Origin: Klebsiella electrica
GTDB taxonomy: Bacteria; Pseudomonadota; Gammaproteobacteria; Enterobacterales; Enterobacteriaceae
Reading direction: 5' to 3'
Assembly: GCF_006711645.1 (NCBI RefSeq)
Contig: NZ_CP041247.1
Location: forward strand, 992,001 to 1,056,000
DNA length: 64,000 nucleotides
Position 1 is the first letter of the stretch. The number at the start of each line of letters is the position of its first letter. Of the stretch, positions 45,194-57,408 are shown piece after piece. Under the pieces are notes generated by a model. The model ran no database searches and was not told the origin of the DNA. It saw only the letters and a list, made by a program, of their open reading frames with translations. Both the position numbers and the translations under genes were made by a program.

Positions 45194-45973
45194 TTAAAAC
45201 ATCACCTGACCGCCGGTGATGTTAATCGACTGCCCGGTGCAGTAGGAGGCCTGTGGGCTGGCATAAAACATCAGGACGTTCAGGACATCCTGATAGTCGC
45301 AGCCGCGCTTCAGCGGCACCTTGTCGATGTAATACTGTTCGACTTCGTCCTCGGCAATGCCCAGTTTGCTGGCATATTGCGGCAGCAGTGACTGGAACAT
45401 CGGCGATTTCAACAGGTTGCCCAGCATCAATGCATGAACGGTAATGCCGTATTCCGCCAGATCCAACGCCAGCGACTGGGTCAACCCGACGCCGCCAAAC
45501 TTCGCCGCGCTATAGCCGGAATTGTGCTTGCTGCCGACTTTGCCGGATTTAGAGTTGATCTGAATAATGCGCCCCTTGATGCCATCGCGAATCATCAGCC
45601 GTGAAAATTCGCGAGCGCAGAGGAAGTAGCCCACCAGATTCACCTGCAGCGAGCGGTCAAAATCGCCGAGCGCGAAATCGCTGATAAAGGCCGCTTTGGC
45701 GATCCCGGCGCTGTACACCAACAGATCCACCCGGGCGAAAATTTCGTCCACGCCGCGGGCGAGGGCCATCACGCTGGCTTCGCTGGTGGCATCGGCGCCA
45801 AAGCCGTACGCCATTCCTTCGCCATACTCGTCGTTGATAGCCTGCGCGACGCGCGTGGCTTTATCGCTTTGGATATCAACAACCGCAACCCGATACCCCT
45901 GAGCGGCAAGGCCCCGGCTCAGAAACTCGCCTAAGGTTTGTCCACCGCCGATGACAACTGCAACCTGATTCAT
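45194..45973 (-). CDS. srlD: Sorbitol-6-phosphate 2-dehydrogenase SrlD
   Basis: A 259-residue short-chain dehydrogenase that oxidises sorbitol-6-phosphate to fructose-6-phosphate with NAD. The nucleotide-binding motif reads VVIGGGQTLGEFLSRGL, the catalytic triad is in INSKSGKVGSKHNSGYSAAK (Ser, Tyr-x3-Lys), and the substrate region follows. AGGAGA precedes ATG 45973; the frame opens seven codons earlier. Follows srlB with a 17-bp gap. Confidence 0.95.
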   Translation of the reverse strand: MNQVAVVIGGGQTLGEFLSRGLAAQGYRVAVVDIQSDKATRVAQAINDEYGEGMAYGFGADATSEASVMALARGVDEIFARVDLLVYSAGIAKAAFISDFALGDFDRSLQVNLVGYFLCAREFSRLMIRDGIKGRIIQINSKSGKVGSKHNSGYSAAKFGGVGLTQSLALDLAEYGITVHALMLGNLLKSPMFQSLLPQYASKLGIAEDEVEQYYIDKVPLKRGCDYQDVLNVLMFYASPQASYCTGQSINITGGQVMF

Positions 45974-45990
45974 AGTCTTCTCCTGACAAC

Positions 45991-46353
45991 TCATGCAACA
46001 AATTTCAATATACAGCCGGGGGCGATTGCCTCCGGCACGGGGCCAGCCACGTGGACCGTCCCCGGAAACTCCGCTTCGCGATGACCATCAAAGCGCAGCG
46101 TGATATGGCCCAGCTCGCGCAGATTCTGTTCGGCGACATCGCCGACGGCGGTGACCGGATAGCGTTGTTCGCCAAGCTGGAGTTCCGCGCCCGGCGACAG
46201 CGCGCCGGAAAATTCGCCGTGGTTATGAATAAAGCAATACTCTTCAATGTCCGCCGGCGCGCCTTCGCGAAAGGTAATCAACATCTGTTCTTCAAGCGCC
46301 ATCGTCGCGCTGGCGCCGATGCGCGTAATCGTGGTCTGGTAAATCACGGTCAT
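45991..46353 (-). CDS. srlB: PTS sorbitol-specific EIIA, SrlB
   Basis: A 120-residue IIA protein of the glucitol family. The phosphorylated His is in EYCFIHNHGEFSGAL. It receives phosphate from HPr and passes it to SrlE. The ATG at 46353 matches the E. coli N-terminus MTVIYQTTITRIGA; codons upstream belong to srlE in another frame, and srlE runs 14 bp past this start. Confidence 0.94.
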   Translation of the reverse strand: MTVIYQTTITRIGASATMALEEQMLITFREGAPADIEEYCFIHNHGEFSGALSPGAELQLGEQRYPVTAVGDVAEQNLRELGHITLRFDGHREAEFPGTVHVAGPVPEAIAPGCILKFVA

Positions 46354-46366
46354 CTTCAGGAACCTC

Positions 46367-47952
<1,586 letters not shown>

Positions 47953-47977
47953 TTAATCACTTTGAAAGGTTTAAAAG

Positions 47978-47993
47978 TGTTAAATTGATCGCA
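47978..47993 (-). promoter_or_regulatory. CRP-like site upstream of srlA
   Basis: On the minus strand TGCGATCAATTTAACA resembles TGTGA-N6-TCACA with one change in each arm. The srl operon is CRP-activated in E. coli. Several TTTCAA-type repeats flank it on the minus strand (47961, 47995, 48016) and may be SrlR contact sites. Confidence 0.5.
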
Positions 47994-48203
47994 AAATGAA
48001 AGGTAAATATTTTATTTTGAAAGTTTGTGCGTGATGAAGGGGAATGCTAACCGAGGCAAAGGGGAGATGAACGGGTAGATAATGAACCGGAAAGGGCGGT
48101 GCTGGCGGGACTATTTTGTCCGCAAATACATTGCCGCTTCCTTGTTGACGGCCGCATGCTTTACCATAATTATCCTTTGCCAAATTTGTTAAACGGATGT
48201 CCC

Positions 48204-49277
48204 ATGTTGAAGCGTCGCTATCTGGCTTTACTTCCCCTGTGTGTTCTCCTCGCTGCCTGTAGCAGCAAACCTAAAACCACCGCAGAACCCCAGACGGCGG
48301 GAGGCGGCGGTTTTTTGCTGGAGCCGCAGCACAATGTGATGGAGATGGGAGGCGATTTCGCTAACAACCCGGCGGCGGAGCAGTTCATCGATAAAATGGT
48401 GAGCAAGCATGGCTTCGACAGACAGCAGCTGCATGAGATCCTTTCCCAGGCGAAACGCCTGGATTACGTCCTGCGCCTGATGGACCGCCAGGCGCCGAGC
48501 GGACTGCCGCCGTCAGGGCCTAACGGCGCCTGGCTGCGTTACAAAAAACAGTTTATTACTCCGGATAACGTGCAGAACGGCGTCGTATTCTGGAACCAGT
48601 ATCAGGATGCGCTGAACCGCGCCTGGCAGGTGTACGGCGTGCCGCCGGAAATTATTGTCGGCATTATTGGCGTAGAAACCCGCTGGGGTCGCGTGATGGG
48701 CAAAACCCGCATTCTCGACGCCCTGGCGACGCTGTCGTTTAGCTACCCGCGTCGCGCCGACTATTTCTCCGGTGAGCTGGAAACCTTCCTGCTGATGGCG
48801 CGCAGCGAGCAAGATGACCCGTTAAACCTGAAAGGATCTTTCGCCGGAGCCATGGGTTACGGTCAGTTTATGCCGTCTTCTTATAAACAGTATGCGGTGG
48901 ACTTTAACGGCGACGGGCACATTAATCTGTGGGATCCGGTGGACGCGATTGGCAGCGTGGCGAACTATTTCAAACAGCACGGCTGGGTGAGTGGCGATCC
49001 GGTTGCGGTACAGGCGCTGGGTCAGGCGCCGGGTCTGGAGAATGGCTTCAAAACCCACTACAGCATTGCGCAGCTTACGGCGGCAGGTTTGACGCCGACG
49101 CAACCACTAGGCAACCATCAGCAGGCCAGCCTGCTGCGTCTGGACATCGGAACCGGTTACCAGTACTGGTATGGTCTGCCGAACTTCTACACCATTACCC
49201 GCTATAACCACAGTACCCACTACGCGATGGCCGTCTGGCAGCTGGGTCTGGCCGTTTCTCAGGCCCGCGGACAGTAA
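48204..49277 (+). CDS. mltB: Membrane-bound lytic murein transglycosylase B, MltB
   Basis: A 357-residue outer-membrane lipoprotein that cleaves peptidoglycan to 1,6-anhydro products. The lipobox is LLAACSSKP (Cys near residue 19). The catalytic Glu is in IIGVETRWGRVMGKTR; AGAMGYGQFMPSSYKQYA and DGHINLWDPVDAIGS follow. ATG 48204 gives the signal MLKRRYLALLPLCVLLAACS matching E. coli; the frame is open 35 codons upstream without support. Confidence 0.95.
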   Translation: MLKRRYLALLPLCVLLAACSSKPKTTAEPQTAGGGGFLLEPQHNVMEMGGDFANNPAAEQFIDKMVSKHGFDRQQLHEILSQAKRLDYVLRLMDRQAPSGLPPSGPNGAWLRYKKQFITPDNVQNGVVFWNQYQDALNRAWQVYGVPPEIIVGIIGVETRWGRVMGKTRILDALATLSFSYPRRADYFSGELETFLLMARSEQDDPLNLKGSFAGAMGYGQFMPSSYKQYAVDFNGDGHINLWDPVDAIGSVANYFKQHGWVSGDPVAVQALGQAPGLENGFKTHYSIAQLTAAGLTPTQPLGNHQQASLLRLDIGTGYQYWYGLPNFYTITRYNHSTHYAMAVWQLGLAVSQARGQ

Positions 49278-49289
49278 CCCTTCCCTGAT

Positions 49290-49312
49290 ACTCCCCTCGT
49301 CGTGAGGGGAGT
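49290..49312 (+). terminator. Rho-independent terminator after mltB
   Basis: ACTCCCCTC (49290-49298) pairs with GAGGGGAGT (49304-49312) around a 5-base loop; TCTGTTACATTTT follows. It begins 12 bp after the mltB stop. Confidence 0.75.
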
Positions 49313-49375
49313 TCTGTTACATTTTGCAGCATTTCCCGCCGTTGACGCTGATTTACATTTTTCCGTCAATCCAAT

Positions 49376-49396
49376 ATTGTTACGTTATAACATATT
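49376..49396 (+). promoter_or_regulatory. Zur-like operator upstream of the second metal importer
   Basis: A 21-base site with arms TGTTA (49378-49382, preceded by ATT) and TATAACAT (49386-49393). It agrees with the enterobacterial Zur pattern (TGTTATA-N-TATAACA) at about 15 of 21 positions by my alignment. It is 14 bp before the small ORF at 49411 and about 115 bp before the ATPase gene, supporting zinc as the substrate. Confidence 0.65.
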
Positions 49397-49410
49397 AATT
49401 GGATAAGGCT

Positions 49411-49515
49411 GTGACTTCTCTTTTTATGACATCCGCCGCGGTACGCGTAGGAATAGCCTGTGTGCTGCTGGCGCTCCTGTGGCTGGCGACCTGGTGGGCG
49501 GTAACCCTGCCATGA
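49411..49515 (+). CDS. Small single-pass membrane ORF coupled to the metal importer
   Basis: A 34-codon frame starting GTG at 49411 behind GGATAAGG. The product opens TSLFMTSAAVRV and then has one hydrophobic stretch, VGIACVLLALLWLATWWAVT, ending LP. Its TGA overlaps the ATG of the ATPase gene (CCATGA), the arrangement seen throughout the rest of this operon. An internal ATG at 49426 would give 29 residues. No family is recognised. It may be a transporter accessory peptide or a leader for coupled translation; the Shine-Dalgarno spacing is poor, so it may not be made. Confidence 0.45.
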   Translation: MTSLFMTSAAVRVGIACVLLALLWLATWWAVTLP

Positions 49516-50189
49516 TTGAACTGGATCATCTGGTAGCCGGTTACGAAGAACTGGCTATTACGCCGGCCCTGAGCGGCGTTATTGCGGCAGGCAGCATGAC
49601 GGCCATTGTCGGCCTGAACGGCTGCGGTAAATCAACGCTGTTGAAAACGCTGGCCGGCTTTATTCCTCCGGTCAGCGGCAGGCTGCGCTGGACGGTTTCG
49701 CGTCCGGTAATTGGCTGGCTGGCGCAGCGCCATGCCCTCGAATCGCAGTTTCCGCTGACGGTACAGGACGTGGTGAGTCAGGGGGCCTGGCCGCATGTCT
49801 CTTTGCTGAGCGGGATCCGCGGCGAGTTCCGGCGGCGGGTCGGTGCCGCACTGGAGCGCGTGGGGCTGGCATCGATGGCGAAAACGCCGATTGAGGCGCT
49901 CTCCGGCGGGCAGTTCCAGCGCATGCTGTTTGCCAGAGTCATCGTGCAACAGGCGCCGCTGGTGATGCTGGATGAACCCTTTACCGGGATTGATGAAGCG
50001 ACCAGCCGCGAGCTGATGGGGATGATCCTTGAGATGCATCAGCACGGGCAGACGATACTGGCGGTGCTACATGATAACCAGCGCGTCGCTGAATATTTCC
50101 CGGAAACGCTGTTGCTGGAACCGCAGCGCGCCCGCTGGGGGAATACGGATGATGTACTGCCCGCCTTCGGCTCTGCGAGGCTGGCATGA
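49512..50189 (+). CDS. Metal (probably zinc) ABC transporter ATP-binding protein
   Basis: A 225-residue ABC ATPase of the cluster-9 group. Walker A GLNGCGKSTLL, signature LSGGQFQRMLFAR, Walker B LVMLDEPFTGID and switch VLHDNQRV are present. It is shorter than SitB. ATG 49512 follows GGCGG and gives MIELDHLVAGYEEL. The stop overlaps the permease start by 4 bp. The nearest known role is a ZnuC-like ATPase. Klebsiella is reported to own a second zinc importer besides ZnuCBA, and this operon is a good candidate. Confidence 0.88.
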   Translation: MIELDHLVAGYEELAITPALSGVIAAGSMTAIVGLNGCGKSTLLKTLAGFIPPVSGRLRWTVSRPVIGWLAQRHALESQFPLTVQDVVSQGAWPHVSLLSGIRGEFRRRVGAALERVGLASMAKTPIEALSGGQFQRMLFARVIVQQAPLVMLDEPFTGIDEATSRELMGMILEMHQHGQTILAVLHDNQRVAEYFPETLLLEPQRARWGNTDDVLPAFGSARLA

Positions 50190-51049
50190 TCTGGCACACC
50201 TTTTTCCAGCCCTTTATTGAATTCGGCTTTATGCGCCGTGCGCTGCTGGTGTGCCTCGCGCTCTCTCTGAGCACCACCATGCTTGGCGTCTTCTTACTGC
50301 TGCGACGAATGAGTCTGATGGGCGACGCGCTGTCGCACGCCATTTTACCCGGCGTGGCGGTGGGCTACCTGGTGAGCGGCATGTCGCTGCTGGCCATGAC
50401 TATCGGCGGGTTTATCGCCGGAATTGCCGTGGCGCTGGTGGCGGGCTGGGTTAGCCGACGCACGCCGCTGAAAGAGGATGCCAGCTTTGCCGGGTTTTAC
50501 CTCGGGTCGCTGGCGCTGGGAGTGACGCTGGTGTCGCTGCGCGGCTCCAGCGTTGATCTGCTGCATCTACTGTTTGGCTCGATTCTGGCGGTGGATAACG
50601 ACGCTGCGCTGTTTGTCAGCGGGGTAGCCAGCCTGACGCTGCTCTGCATCGCGCTGCTTTATCGTGGGCTGGTCAGCGAAGCCTTTGATAGCGCCTGGCT
50701 ACAGGTTAACCACCCGCGGCTCCCGGCGCTGCTGCACGGGCTGTTCCTGGCGCTGCTGGTGCTCAATCTGGTTGCCGGATTCCAGGTGCTGGGGACGTTG
50801 ATGGCGGTTGGCGTGATGATGCTGCCGGCGGTGGCAGCGTGCTGCTGGGCGCGAACCTTGCCCGGTACCTTGCTGCTGGCGGCGCTGATGGGCGGCTTTT
50901 GTGCCTGGATGGGGTTAAGCCTGTCGTGGACGGCAAATTTACCGGCCGGGCCGTCCATCGTGCTGACCGCCAGCGGGATCTTTTTTATTTCGGTGTTTTT
51001 TGGCACGCGCAGCCGACTAGTCGTCAGCTGGCGTAAATTAATGGGGTAA
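50186..51049 (+). CDS. Metal (probably zinc) ABC transporter permease
   Basis: A 287-residue cluster-9 permease with eight or so membrane helices. The family motif RMSLMGDALSHAILPGVAVG is clear, as is VGVMMLPAVAACCWA late in the protein. It lies between ATPase and binding-protein genes, overlapping the former by 4 bp and ending 9 bp before the latter. Confidence 0.9.
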   Translation: MIWHTFFQPFIEFGFMRRALLVCLALSLSTTMLGVFLLLRRMSLMGDALSHAILPGVAVGYLVSGMSLLAMTIGGFIAGIAVALVAGWVSRRTPLKEDASFAGFYLGSLALGVTLVSLRGSSVDLLHLLFGSILAVDNDAALFVSGVASLTLLCIALLYRGLVSEAFDSAWLQVNHPRLPALLHGLFLALLVLNLVAGFQVLGTLMAVGVMMLPAVAACCWARTLPGTLLLAALMGGFCAWMGLSLSWTANLPAGPSIVLTASGIFFISVFFGTRSRLVVSWRKLMG

Positions 51050-51058
51050 GGAAATATG

Positions 51059-51937
51059 ATGAAACGTACCGCAGTCATTCTGGCGCTGGCGTTAGGCCTC
51101 GCAACGCAGGGGGCGATGGCGAAAACGCTTAACGTGGTCAGTAGTTTTTCCGTGCTGGGCGATATGGTCCAGCAGGTGGGGGGCGAACATGTCCATGTTG
51201 ATACGCTGGTGGGACCGGACGGCGATCCGCATACCTTTGAACCTTCGCCGCAGGATAGCGCCTTGCTGAGCAAAGCCGATGTGGTGGTGGTTAACGGTCT
51301 GGGACTGGAAGGCTGGGTCGACAGATTAATCAAAGCTTCGGGTTTTAAAGGTGAGCTGGTGGTGGCGTCTGTCGGGGTAAAAACCCACACCCTCAATGAG
51401 GATGGCAAAACGGTTACCGACCCTCATGCGTGGAACAGCGCCGCTAACGGCGCGCTTTACGCGCAAAATATCCTCAACGGCCTGATCAAAGCCGATCCGC
51501 AGGATAAAGCTGCGCTGGAGGCATCCGGGAAACGCTACATCGGTCAACTGACGGAGATCGACGGTTGGGCAAAAAAACAGTTTACGGCAATTCCGCAGGC
51601 CAAACGCAAAGTGCTCACCAGCCATGATGCGTTTGGCTACTTTGGCCGCGCCTATGGCGTGACCTTCCTGGCCCCACAGGGGCTGTCGTCAGAAAGCGAA
51701 GCCAGCGCGGCGCAGGTGGCGGCGCTGATTCAACAAATTAAGGCCGACGGCGTCCATACCTGGTTTATGGAAAACCAGCTCGATCCGCGTCTGGTGAAAC
51801 AAATTGCGGCCGCTACGGGGGCGCAGCCGGGTGGGGAACTTTACCCGGAAGCGCTTTCGAAACCGGGCGGCGTGGCGGATAGCTACGTGAAGATGTTGCG
51901 CCATAACGTCGAACTGATCGCCGCCAGCATGAAGTAA
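51059..51937 (+). CDS. Periplasmic metal-binding protein of a zinc-type ABC transporter
   Basis: A 292-residue cluster-9 binding protein with signal peptide MKRTAVILALALGLATQGAM, cleaved after AMA. Metal ligands expected in the family appear as His in DGDPHTFEPSPQD, His in VTDPHAWNSA and His in LTSHDAFGYFGRAYG. The third position is His where SitA has Glu, pointing to zinc. The His-rich loop of classical ZnuA is absent. Two adjacent ATGs are possible (51056 and 51059); the second is better spaced from AAGGA. Confidence 0.88.
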   Translation: MKRTAVILALALGLATQGAMAKTLNVVSSFSVLGDMVQQVGGEHVHVDTLVGPDGDPHTFEPSPQDSALLSKADVVVVNGLGLEGWVDRLIKASGFKGELVVASVGVKTHTLNEDGKTVTDPHAWNSAANGALYAQNILNGLIKADPQDKAALEASGKRYIGQLTEIDGWAKKQFTAIPQAKRKVLTSHDAFGYFGRAYGVTFLAPQGLSSESEASAAQVAALIQQIKADGVHTWFMENQLDPRLVKQIAAATGAQPGGELYPEALSKPGGVADSYVKMLRHNVELIAASMK

Positions 51938-52075
51938 AACACGTCCTGACGGTCCCGGCGTCGTCGGGACCGCTCATTTTCGGAACCTCCCTCGTAAATT
52001 CGTGACCTCATCCCCATATCGGTGCTGAAAGTGCTATCTTTGATGGCCTCTTTATCTGGCTTAAACGGGGCGATA

Positions 52076-52569
52076 ATGACAGATTCTGAATTAAAGCAAC
52101 TGAGCGAGCAGGTCGGGCTGGCATTAAAAGCTCGCGCTGCGACGGTGACCACGGCAGAGTCCTGTACCGGCGGCTGGGTCGCGAAAGTGCTCACCGACAT
52201 CGCCGGCAGTTCCGCGTGGTTTGAACGCGGGTTCGTGACCTACAGTAACGAAGCCAAATCGCAGATGATCGGCGTCAGCGAGACCACGCTCCTCGGCCAC
52301 GGCGCGGTGAGCGAGCCGGTGGTGGTCGAGATGGCCGTTGGCGCCCTGCGCGCGGCGCGCGCCACCTATGCTATTTCGGTGAGCGGCATCGCCGGGCCGG
52401 ATGGCGGCAGTGCGGAAAAACCGGTCGGCACGGTGTGGTTTGGCGTGGCCTGTGCGAACGGGCAGGGCGTGACCCGGCGTGAATGTTTTGCCGGAGACCG
52501 GGAGGCGGTGCGTCGTCAGGCAACGGCTTACGCGCTTAATCTCCTCTGGCAACAATTTCTACAAAATAC

Positions 52570-52573
<4 letters not shown>
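52076..52573 (+). CDS. pncC: Nicotinamide-nucleotide amidase PncC
   Basis: A 165-residue CinA C-terminal-family enzyme that deamidates NMN to nicotinate mononucleotide in NAD recycling. Family motifs: TTAESCTGGWVAKVLTDI with the catalytic Ser, and VSGIAGPDGGSAEKPVGTVW. Same length as the E. coli protein (formerly YgaD). ATG 52076 is preceded by GGGGCG. It lies directly upstream of recA, as in E. coli. Confidence 0.95.
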
Positions 52574-53718
<1,145 letters not shown>

Positions 53719-53740
53719 TAATCTCATGAAAAGATAACGA

Positions 53741-53767
53741 AGGGCTGCGCATGCGGCCCTTTTGCTT
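53741..53767 (+). terminator. Terminator-like hairpin between recA and recX
   Basis: AGGGCTGC pairs with GCGGCCCT across a short loop (53741-53760), followed by TTTTGCTTTTTT. It should end most recA transcripts and let a fraction read into recX, as described for E. coli. Confidence 0.8.
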
Positions 53768-53787
53768 TTTTGATTGTCGAGGTGCCT

Positions 53788-54288
53788 GTGACTGAATCTT
53801 CATCCCGCCGTTCCGGCTATGCCCGTCTGCTGGACCGCGCAATCCGTATCCTGGCGATGCGCGACCATAGCGAACAGGAGCTGCGGCGTAAACTCGCTGC
53901 CCCGGTGCCGGGAAAAAATGGCCCGGAGACGCTGGACGTCACGCCGGAAGAGGTAGACACCGTTATCGCCTGGTGCATTGAGAACCGCTACCTTGACGAC
54001 GGCCGCTTTGTTCGCCAGTTTATTGCCAGCCGTAGCCGCAAGGGATATGGCCCGGCGCGTATCCGTCAGGAACTCAATCAGAAAGGTATCCCCCGCGACC
54101 TCAGCGAAAGCGCGATGCGCGAGTGCGATATTGACTGGGCCGCGCTGGCGAAAGAGCAGGCGCAGCGTAAATATGGCGAACCGCTCCCGACGGTATTTGC
54201 CGATAAAGTCAAAATCCAGCGGTTTTTGCTGTATCGTGGCTACCTGATGGAAGATATTCAGGAAATCTGGCGAAATTTTGCAGATTGA
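53788..54288 (+). CDS. recX: RecA regulator RecX
   Basis: A 166-residue inhibitor of RecA filament growth. Family blocks: [54 protein letters not shown] and [20 protein letters not shown]. The GTG start at 53788 after GAGGTG matches the E. coli N-terminus TESSSRR. It lies 69 bp after recA behind the terminator hairpin. Confidence 0.95.
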   Translation: MTESSSRRSGYARLLDRAIRILAMRDHSEQELRRKLAAPVPGKNGPETLDVTPEEVDTVIAWCIENRYLDDGRFVRQFIASRSRKGYGPARIRQELNQKGIPRDLSESAMRECDIDWAALAKEQAQRKYGEPLPTVFADKVKIQRFLLYRGYLMEDIQEIWRNFAD

Positions 54289-54396
54289 CCCATCGGGTAT
54301 TTTACTTCCCAGTAAAGAAAACTTATCTTATTCCCACTTTATTCCGTCCGGTCGCTGGCTGTTAACAGGCAATCAGCGCCCACGACGATTATTCCT

Positions 54397-54523
54397 TATA
54401 CACAAAATCATTCGCGCTGCGTCAAGGCCGCAGGAGAGTGAGTGACCTGGAGCGTACAAAGGTACGTGGCCGGGGCGAACGAGCGCAGCCCGCGCAGAGG
54501 CAGCGTGAAAGGTGAAGTGTATA
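54397..54523. repeat. ERIC (IRU) element upstream of alaS
   Basis: A 127-bp imperfect palindrome with ends TTATAC and GTATA. The centre AGCGTACAAAGGTACG lies between GAGTGACCTGG and CCGGGGCGAACGAGCG, matching the ERIC core used for typing primers (CCCAGGAGCTTAC, AAGTAAGTGACTGGGG and GAGCG). The outer part has AAATCATTCGCGCTGCGTCA and the closing GCAGCGTGAAAGGTGA. It ends 19 bp before alaS and would be in its leader RNA. Confidence 0.88.
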
Positions 54524-54542
54524 GCTTGATTTCAGGATAATT

Positions 54543-57170
54543 ATGAGCAAGAGCACTGCTGAGATCCGTCAGGCGTTTCTCGATTTTTTCCATAGTAAGG
54601 GACACCAGGTCGTTGCGAGCAGCTCCCTGGTGCCGCACAACGACCCGACCCTACTGTTTACCAACGCCGGGATGAACCAGTTTAAGGATGTTTTTCTGGG
54701 TCTCGACAAACGCCACTATTCGCGCGCGACGACCGCACAGCGTTGCGTTCGTGCGGGTGGTAAACACAACGATCTGGAAAACGTCGGTTACACCGCGCGT
54801 CACCACACCTTCTTTGAAATGCTGGGTAACTTCAGCTTCGGCGATTACTTCAAGCAGGATGCCATCAAATACGCATGGGAACTGCTGACCGGGGAAAACT
54901 GGTTCGCGCTGCCGAAAGACAAACTGTGGGTTACCGTCTACGAAACCGATGACGAAGCCTTCGATATCTGGGCGAATGAAGTCGGCATTCCACGTGAGCG
55001 TATTATCCGTATTGGCGATAATAAAGGCGCGGCGTTCGCTTCTGATAACTTCTGGCAGATGGGCGATACCGGTCCGTGCGGCCCGTGCACCGAAATCTTC
55101 TTCGACCACGGCGACCACATCTGGGGCGGCCCTCCGGGTAGCCCGGAAGAAGATGGCGATCGCTACATTGAGATCTGGAACATCGTCTTCATGCAGTTTA
55201 ACCGTCAGGCCGACGGTACCATGGCGCCGCTGCCGAAGCCGTCCGTCGACACCGGTATGGGTCTGGAGCGTATTGCTGCCGTTCTGCAGCACGTCAACTC
55301 CAACTATGATATCGACCTGTTCCGCACTCTGATTGAGAACGTCGCGAAAGTCACCGGCGCAACCGACCTGACGAACAAATCGCTGCGCGTTATCGCTGAC
55401 CATATTCGTTCCTGCGCATTCCTGATTGCCGATGGCGTCATCCCGTCGAATGAAAACCGTGGCTACGTGCTGCGTCGTATCATTCGCCGTGCCGTGCGTC
55501 ATGGCAACATGCTGGGCGCGAAAGAGACCTTCTTCTGGAAACTGGTTGCTCCGTTGATTGACGTGATGGGCGCCGCCGGTGAAGAGCTGAAGCAGCAGCA
55601 GGCTCAGGTTGAGCATGTGCTGAAAACCGAAGAAGAGCAGTTCGCGCGTACGCTGGAGCGCGGTCTGGCGCTGCTGGATGAAGAGCTGAGCAAGCTGAAG
55701 GGCGACACGCTGGATGGCGAAACCGCTTTCCGTCTGTACGATACCTATGGTTTCCCGGTTGACCTGACCGCTGACGTTTGCCGTGAGCGCGATATTAAGG
55801 TCGACGAAGCGGGCTTTGAAGCTGCAATGGAAGAGCAGCGCCGTCGTGCGCGTGAGTCCAGCGGCTTTGGCGCAGACTACAATGCGATGATTCGCATTGA
55901 CAGCGCTTCTGAATTTAAAGGCTATGACCATCTGGAACTGAACGCGAAAGTGACCGCGCTGTTTATCGACGGCAAAGCCGTTGATACCGTGGCCGCAGGC
56001 CAGGAAGCGGTGGTTATTCTGGATCAAACGCCATTCTATGCGGAATCCGGCGGCCAGGTGGGCGATAAAGGCGAGCTGAAAGGCGCCGGCTTCTCCTTCG
56101 CGGTTAACGATACGCAGAAGTACGGCCAGGCCATTGGTCATATCGGTAAACTGACCCACGGTGCGCTGAATGTGGGCGATGCGCTGGAGGCTGATGTCGA
56201 TCGGGCTCGCCGTCAGCGTATTCGTCTGAACCACTCGGCGACTCACCTGATGCATGCGGCATTACGTCAGGTTCTGGGGACGCATGTGGCGCAGAAAGGC
56301 TCGCTGGTGAATGACAAAGCGCTGCGTTTTGACTTCTCTCACTTCGAAGCCATGAAGCCGGAAGAGATTCGCGCGGTGGAAGATCTGGTCAACGCTCAGA
56401 TCCGCCGTAACCTGCCGGTTGAAACCAATATCATGGATTTGGATGCGGCAAGAGAGAAGGGCGCTATGGCGCTGTTCGGCGAGAAATATGACGATCGCGT
56501 TCGCGTACTGAGCATGGGCGATTTCTCCACCGAGCTGTGCGGCGGTACTCACGCCTCACGTACCGGTGATATTGGCCTGTTCCGTATTACCTCTGAATCC
56601 GGTACCGCTGCGGGCGTTCGCCGTATTGAGGCGGTGACTGGCGAAGGCGCCATTGCGTATCTGCATGCGCAGAGCGATCTGCTGGGCGATATTGCACAAC
56701 TGCTGAAGGGCGATAGCCATAACCTTGGCGATAAAGTGCGTGCCGCGCTGGAACGTACCCGGGTGCTGGAAAAAGAGCTGCAGCAGCTGAAAGAGCAGGC
56801 GGCAGCGCAGGAGAGCGCAAACCTCTCCAGCAAAGCGGAAGAGATTAACGGCGTCAAATTGCTGGTCAGCGAGCTGGCCGGCGTTGAACCGAAAATGCTG
56901 CGTACCATGGTTGATGACCTGAAAAACCAACTGGGTTCTACGGTCGTTGTGTTAGCTACGGTGGCGGATGGTAAGGTTTCTCTGATTGCCGGTGTGTCTA
57001 AGGATGTGACAGATCGCGTGAAAGCAGGGGAGCTGGTTGGAATGGTCGCCCAGCAGGTGGGTGGCAAAGGGGGCGGTCGTCCGGATATGGCTCAGGCCGG
57101 CGGTACCGATGCGTCAGCTCTCCCTGCAGCGTTAGCCAGTGTGAAAGGCTGGGTCAGCGCAAAACTGTAA
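54543..57170 (+). CDS. alaS: Alanyl-tRNA synthetase AlaS
   Basis: An 875-residue class II synthetase. Catalytic core in residues 1-250 with motif 2 [18 protein letters not shown] and motif 3 [11 protein letters not shown]. The editing domain holds the zinc ligands in [12 protein letters not shown] and CGGTH. The C-terminal region ends with a coiled coil (about 730-760) and the glycine-rich C-Ala domain [15 protein letters not shown]. The ATG follows CAGGATAATT. An ERIC element sits just upstream. Confidence 0.98.
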   Translation: MSKSTAEIRQAFLDFFHSKGHQVVASSSLVPHNDPTLLFTNAGMNQFKDVFLGLDKRHYSRATTAQRCVRAGGKHNDLENVGYTARHHTFFEMLGNFSFGDYFKQDAIKYAWELLTGENWFALPKDKLWVTVYETDDEAFDIWANEVGIPRERIIRIGDNKGAAFASDNFWQMGDTGPCGPCTEIFFDHGDHIWGGPPGSPEEDGDRYIEIWNIVFMQFNRQADGTMAPLPKPSVDTGMGLERIAAVLQHVNSNYDIDLFRTLIENVAKVTGATDLTNKSLRVIADHIRSCAFLIADGVIPSNENRGYVLRRIIRRAVRHGNMLGAKETFFWKLVAPLIDVMGAAGEELKQQQAQVEHVLKTEEEQFARTLERGLALLDEELSKLKGDTLDGETAFRLYDTYGFPVDLTADVCRERDIKVDEAGFEAAMEEQRRRARESSGFGADYNAMIRIDSASEFKGYDHLELNAKVTALFIDGKAVDTVAAGQEAVVILDQTPFYAESGGQVGDKGELKGAGFSFAVNDTQKYGQAIGHIGKLTHGALNVGDALEADVDRARRQRIRLNHSATHLMHAALRQVLGTHVAQKGSLVNDKALRFDFSHFEAMKPEEIRAVEDLVNAQIRRNLPVETNIMDLDAAREKGAMALFGEKYDDRVRVLSMGDFSTELCGGTHASRTGDIGLFRITSESGTAAGVRRIEAVTGEGAIAYLHAQSDLLGDIAQLLKGDSHNLGDKVRAALERTRVLEKELQQLKEQAAAQESANLSSKAEEINGVKLLVSELAGVEPKMLRTMVDDLKNQLGSTVVVLATVADGKVSLIAGVSKDVTDRVKAGELVGMVAQQVGGKGGGRPDMAQAGGTDASALPAALASVKGWVSAKL

Positions 57171-57186
57171 TAACTATAAATGCATA

Positions 57187-57215
57187 GCTACCGCTATCCC
57201 CGGATAACGGTAGCT
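57187..57215 (+). terminator. Hairpin after alaS
   Basis: AGCTACCG (57187-57194) pairs with CGGTAGCT (57208-57215) around a 13-base GC-rich loop. There is no T-run after it, so it may be a 3' stabilising hairpin rather than a true rho-independent terminator. Confidence 0.5.
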
Positions 57216-57408
57216 TGCGAGAGAAGCACTGATAACGATAAAGTCGGGTTGAAGTTGTGTATATCGGCTAAACTTAGGTTTAACAGAATGTGATGCCGTG
57301 ACTGCTTACACCGCAAGGTGTTTGTCATCGCTTACTTTTTGGCGTTATATGATGGATAATGCCGGGATACGAGAGACCCGACTCTTTTAATCTTTCAAGG
57401 AGCAAAGA

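Noticed and set aside
54651..56255. 534-codon open frame antisense to alaS
   Set aside because: It lies wholly opposite a certain gene and has no domain signature.
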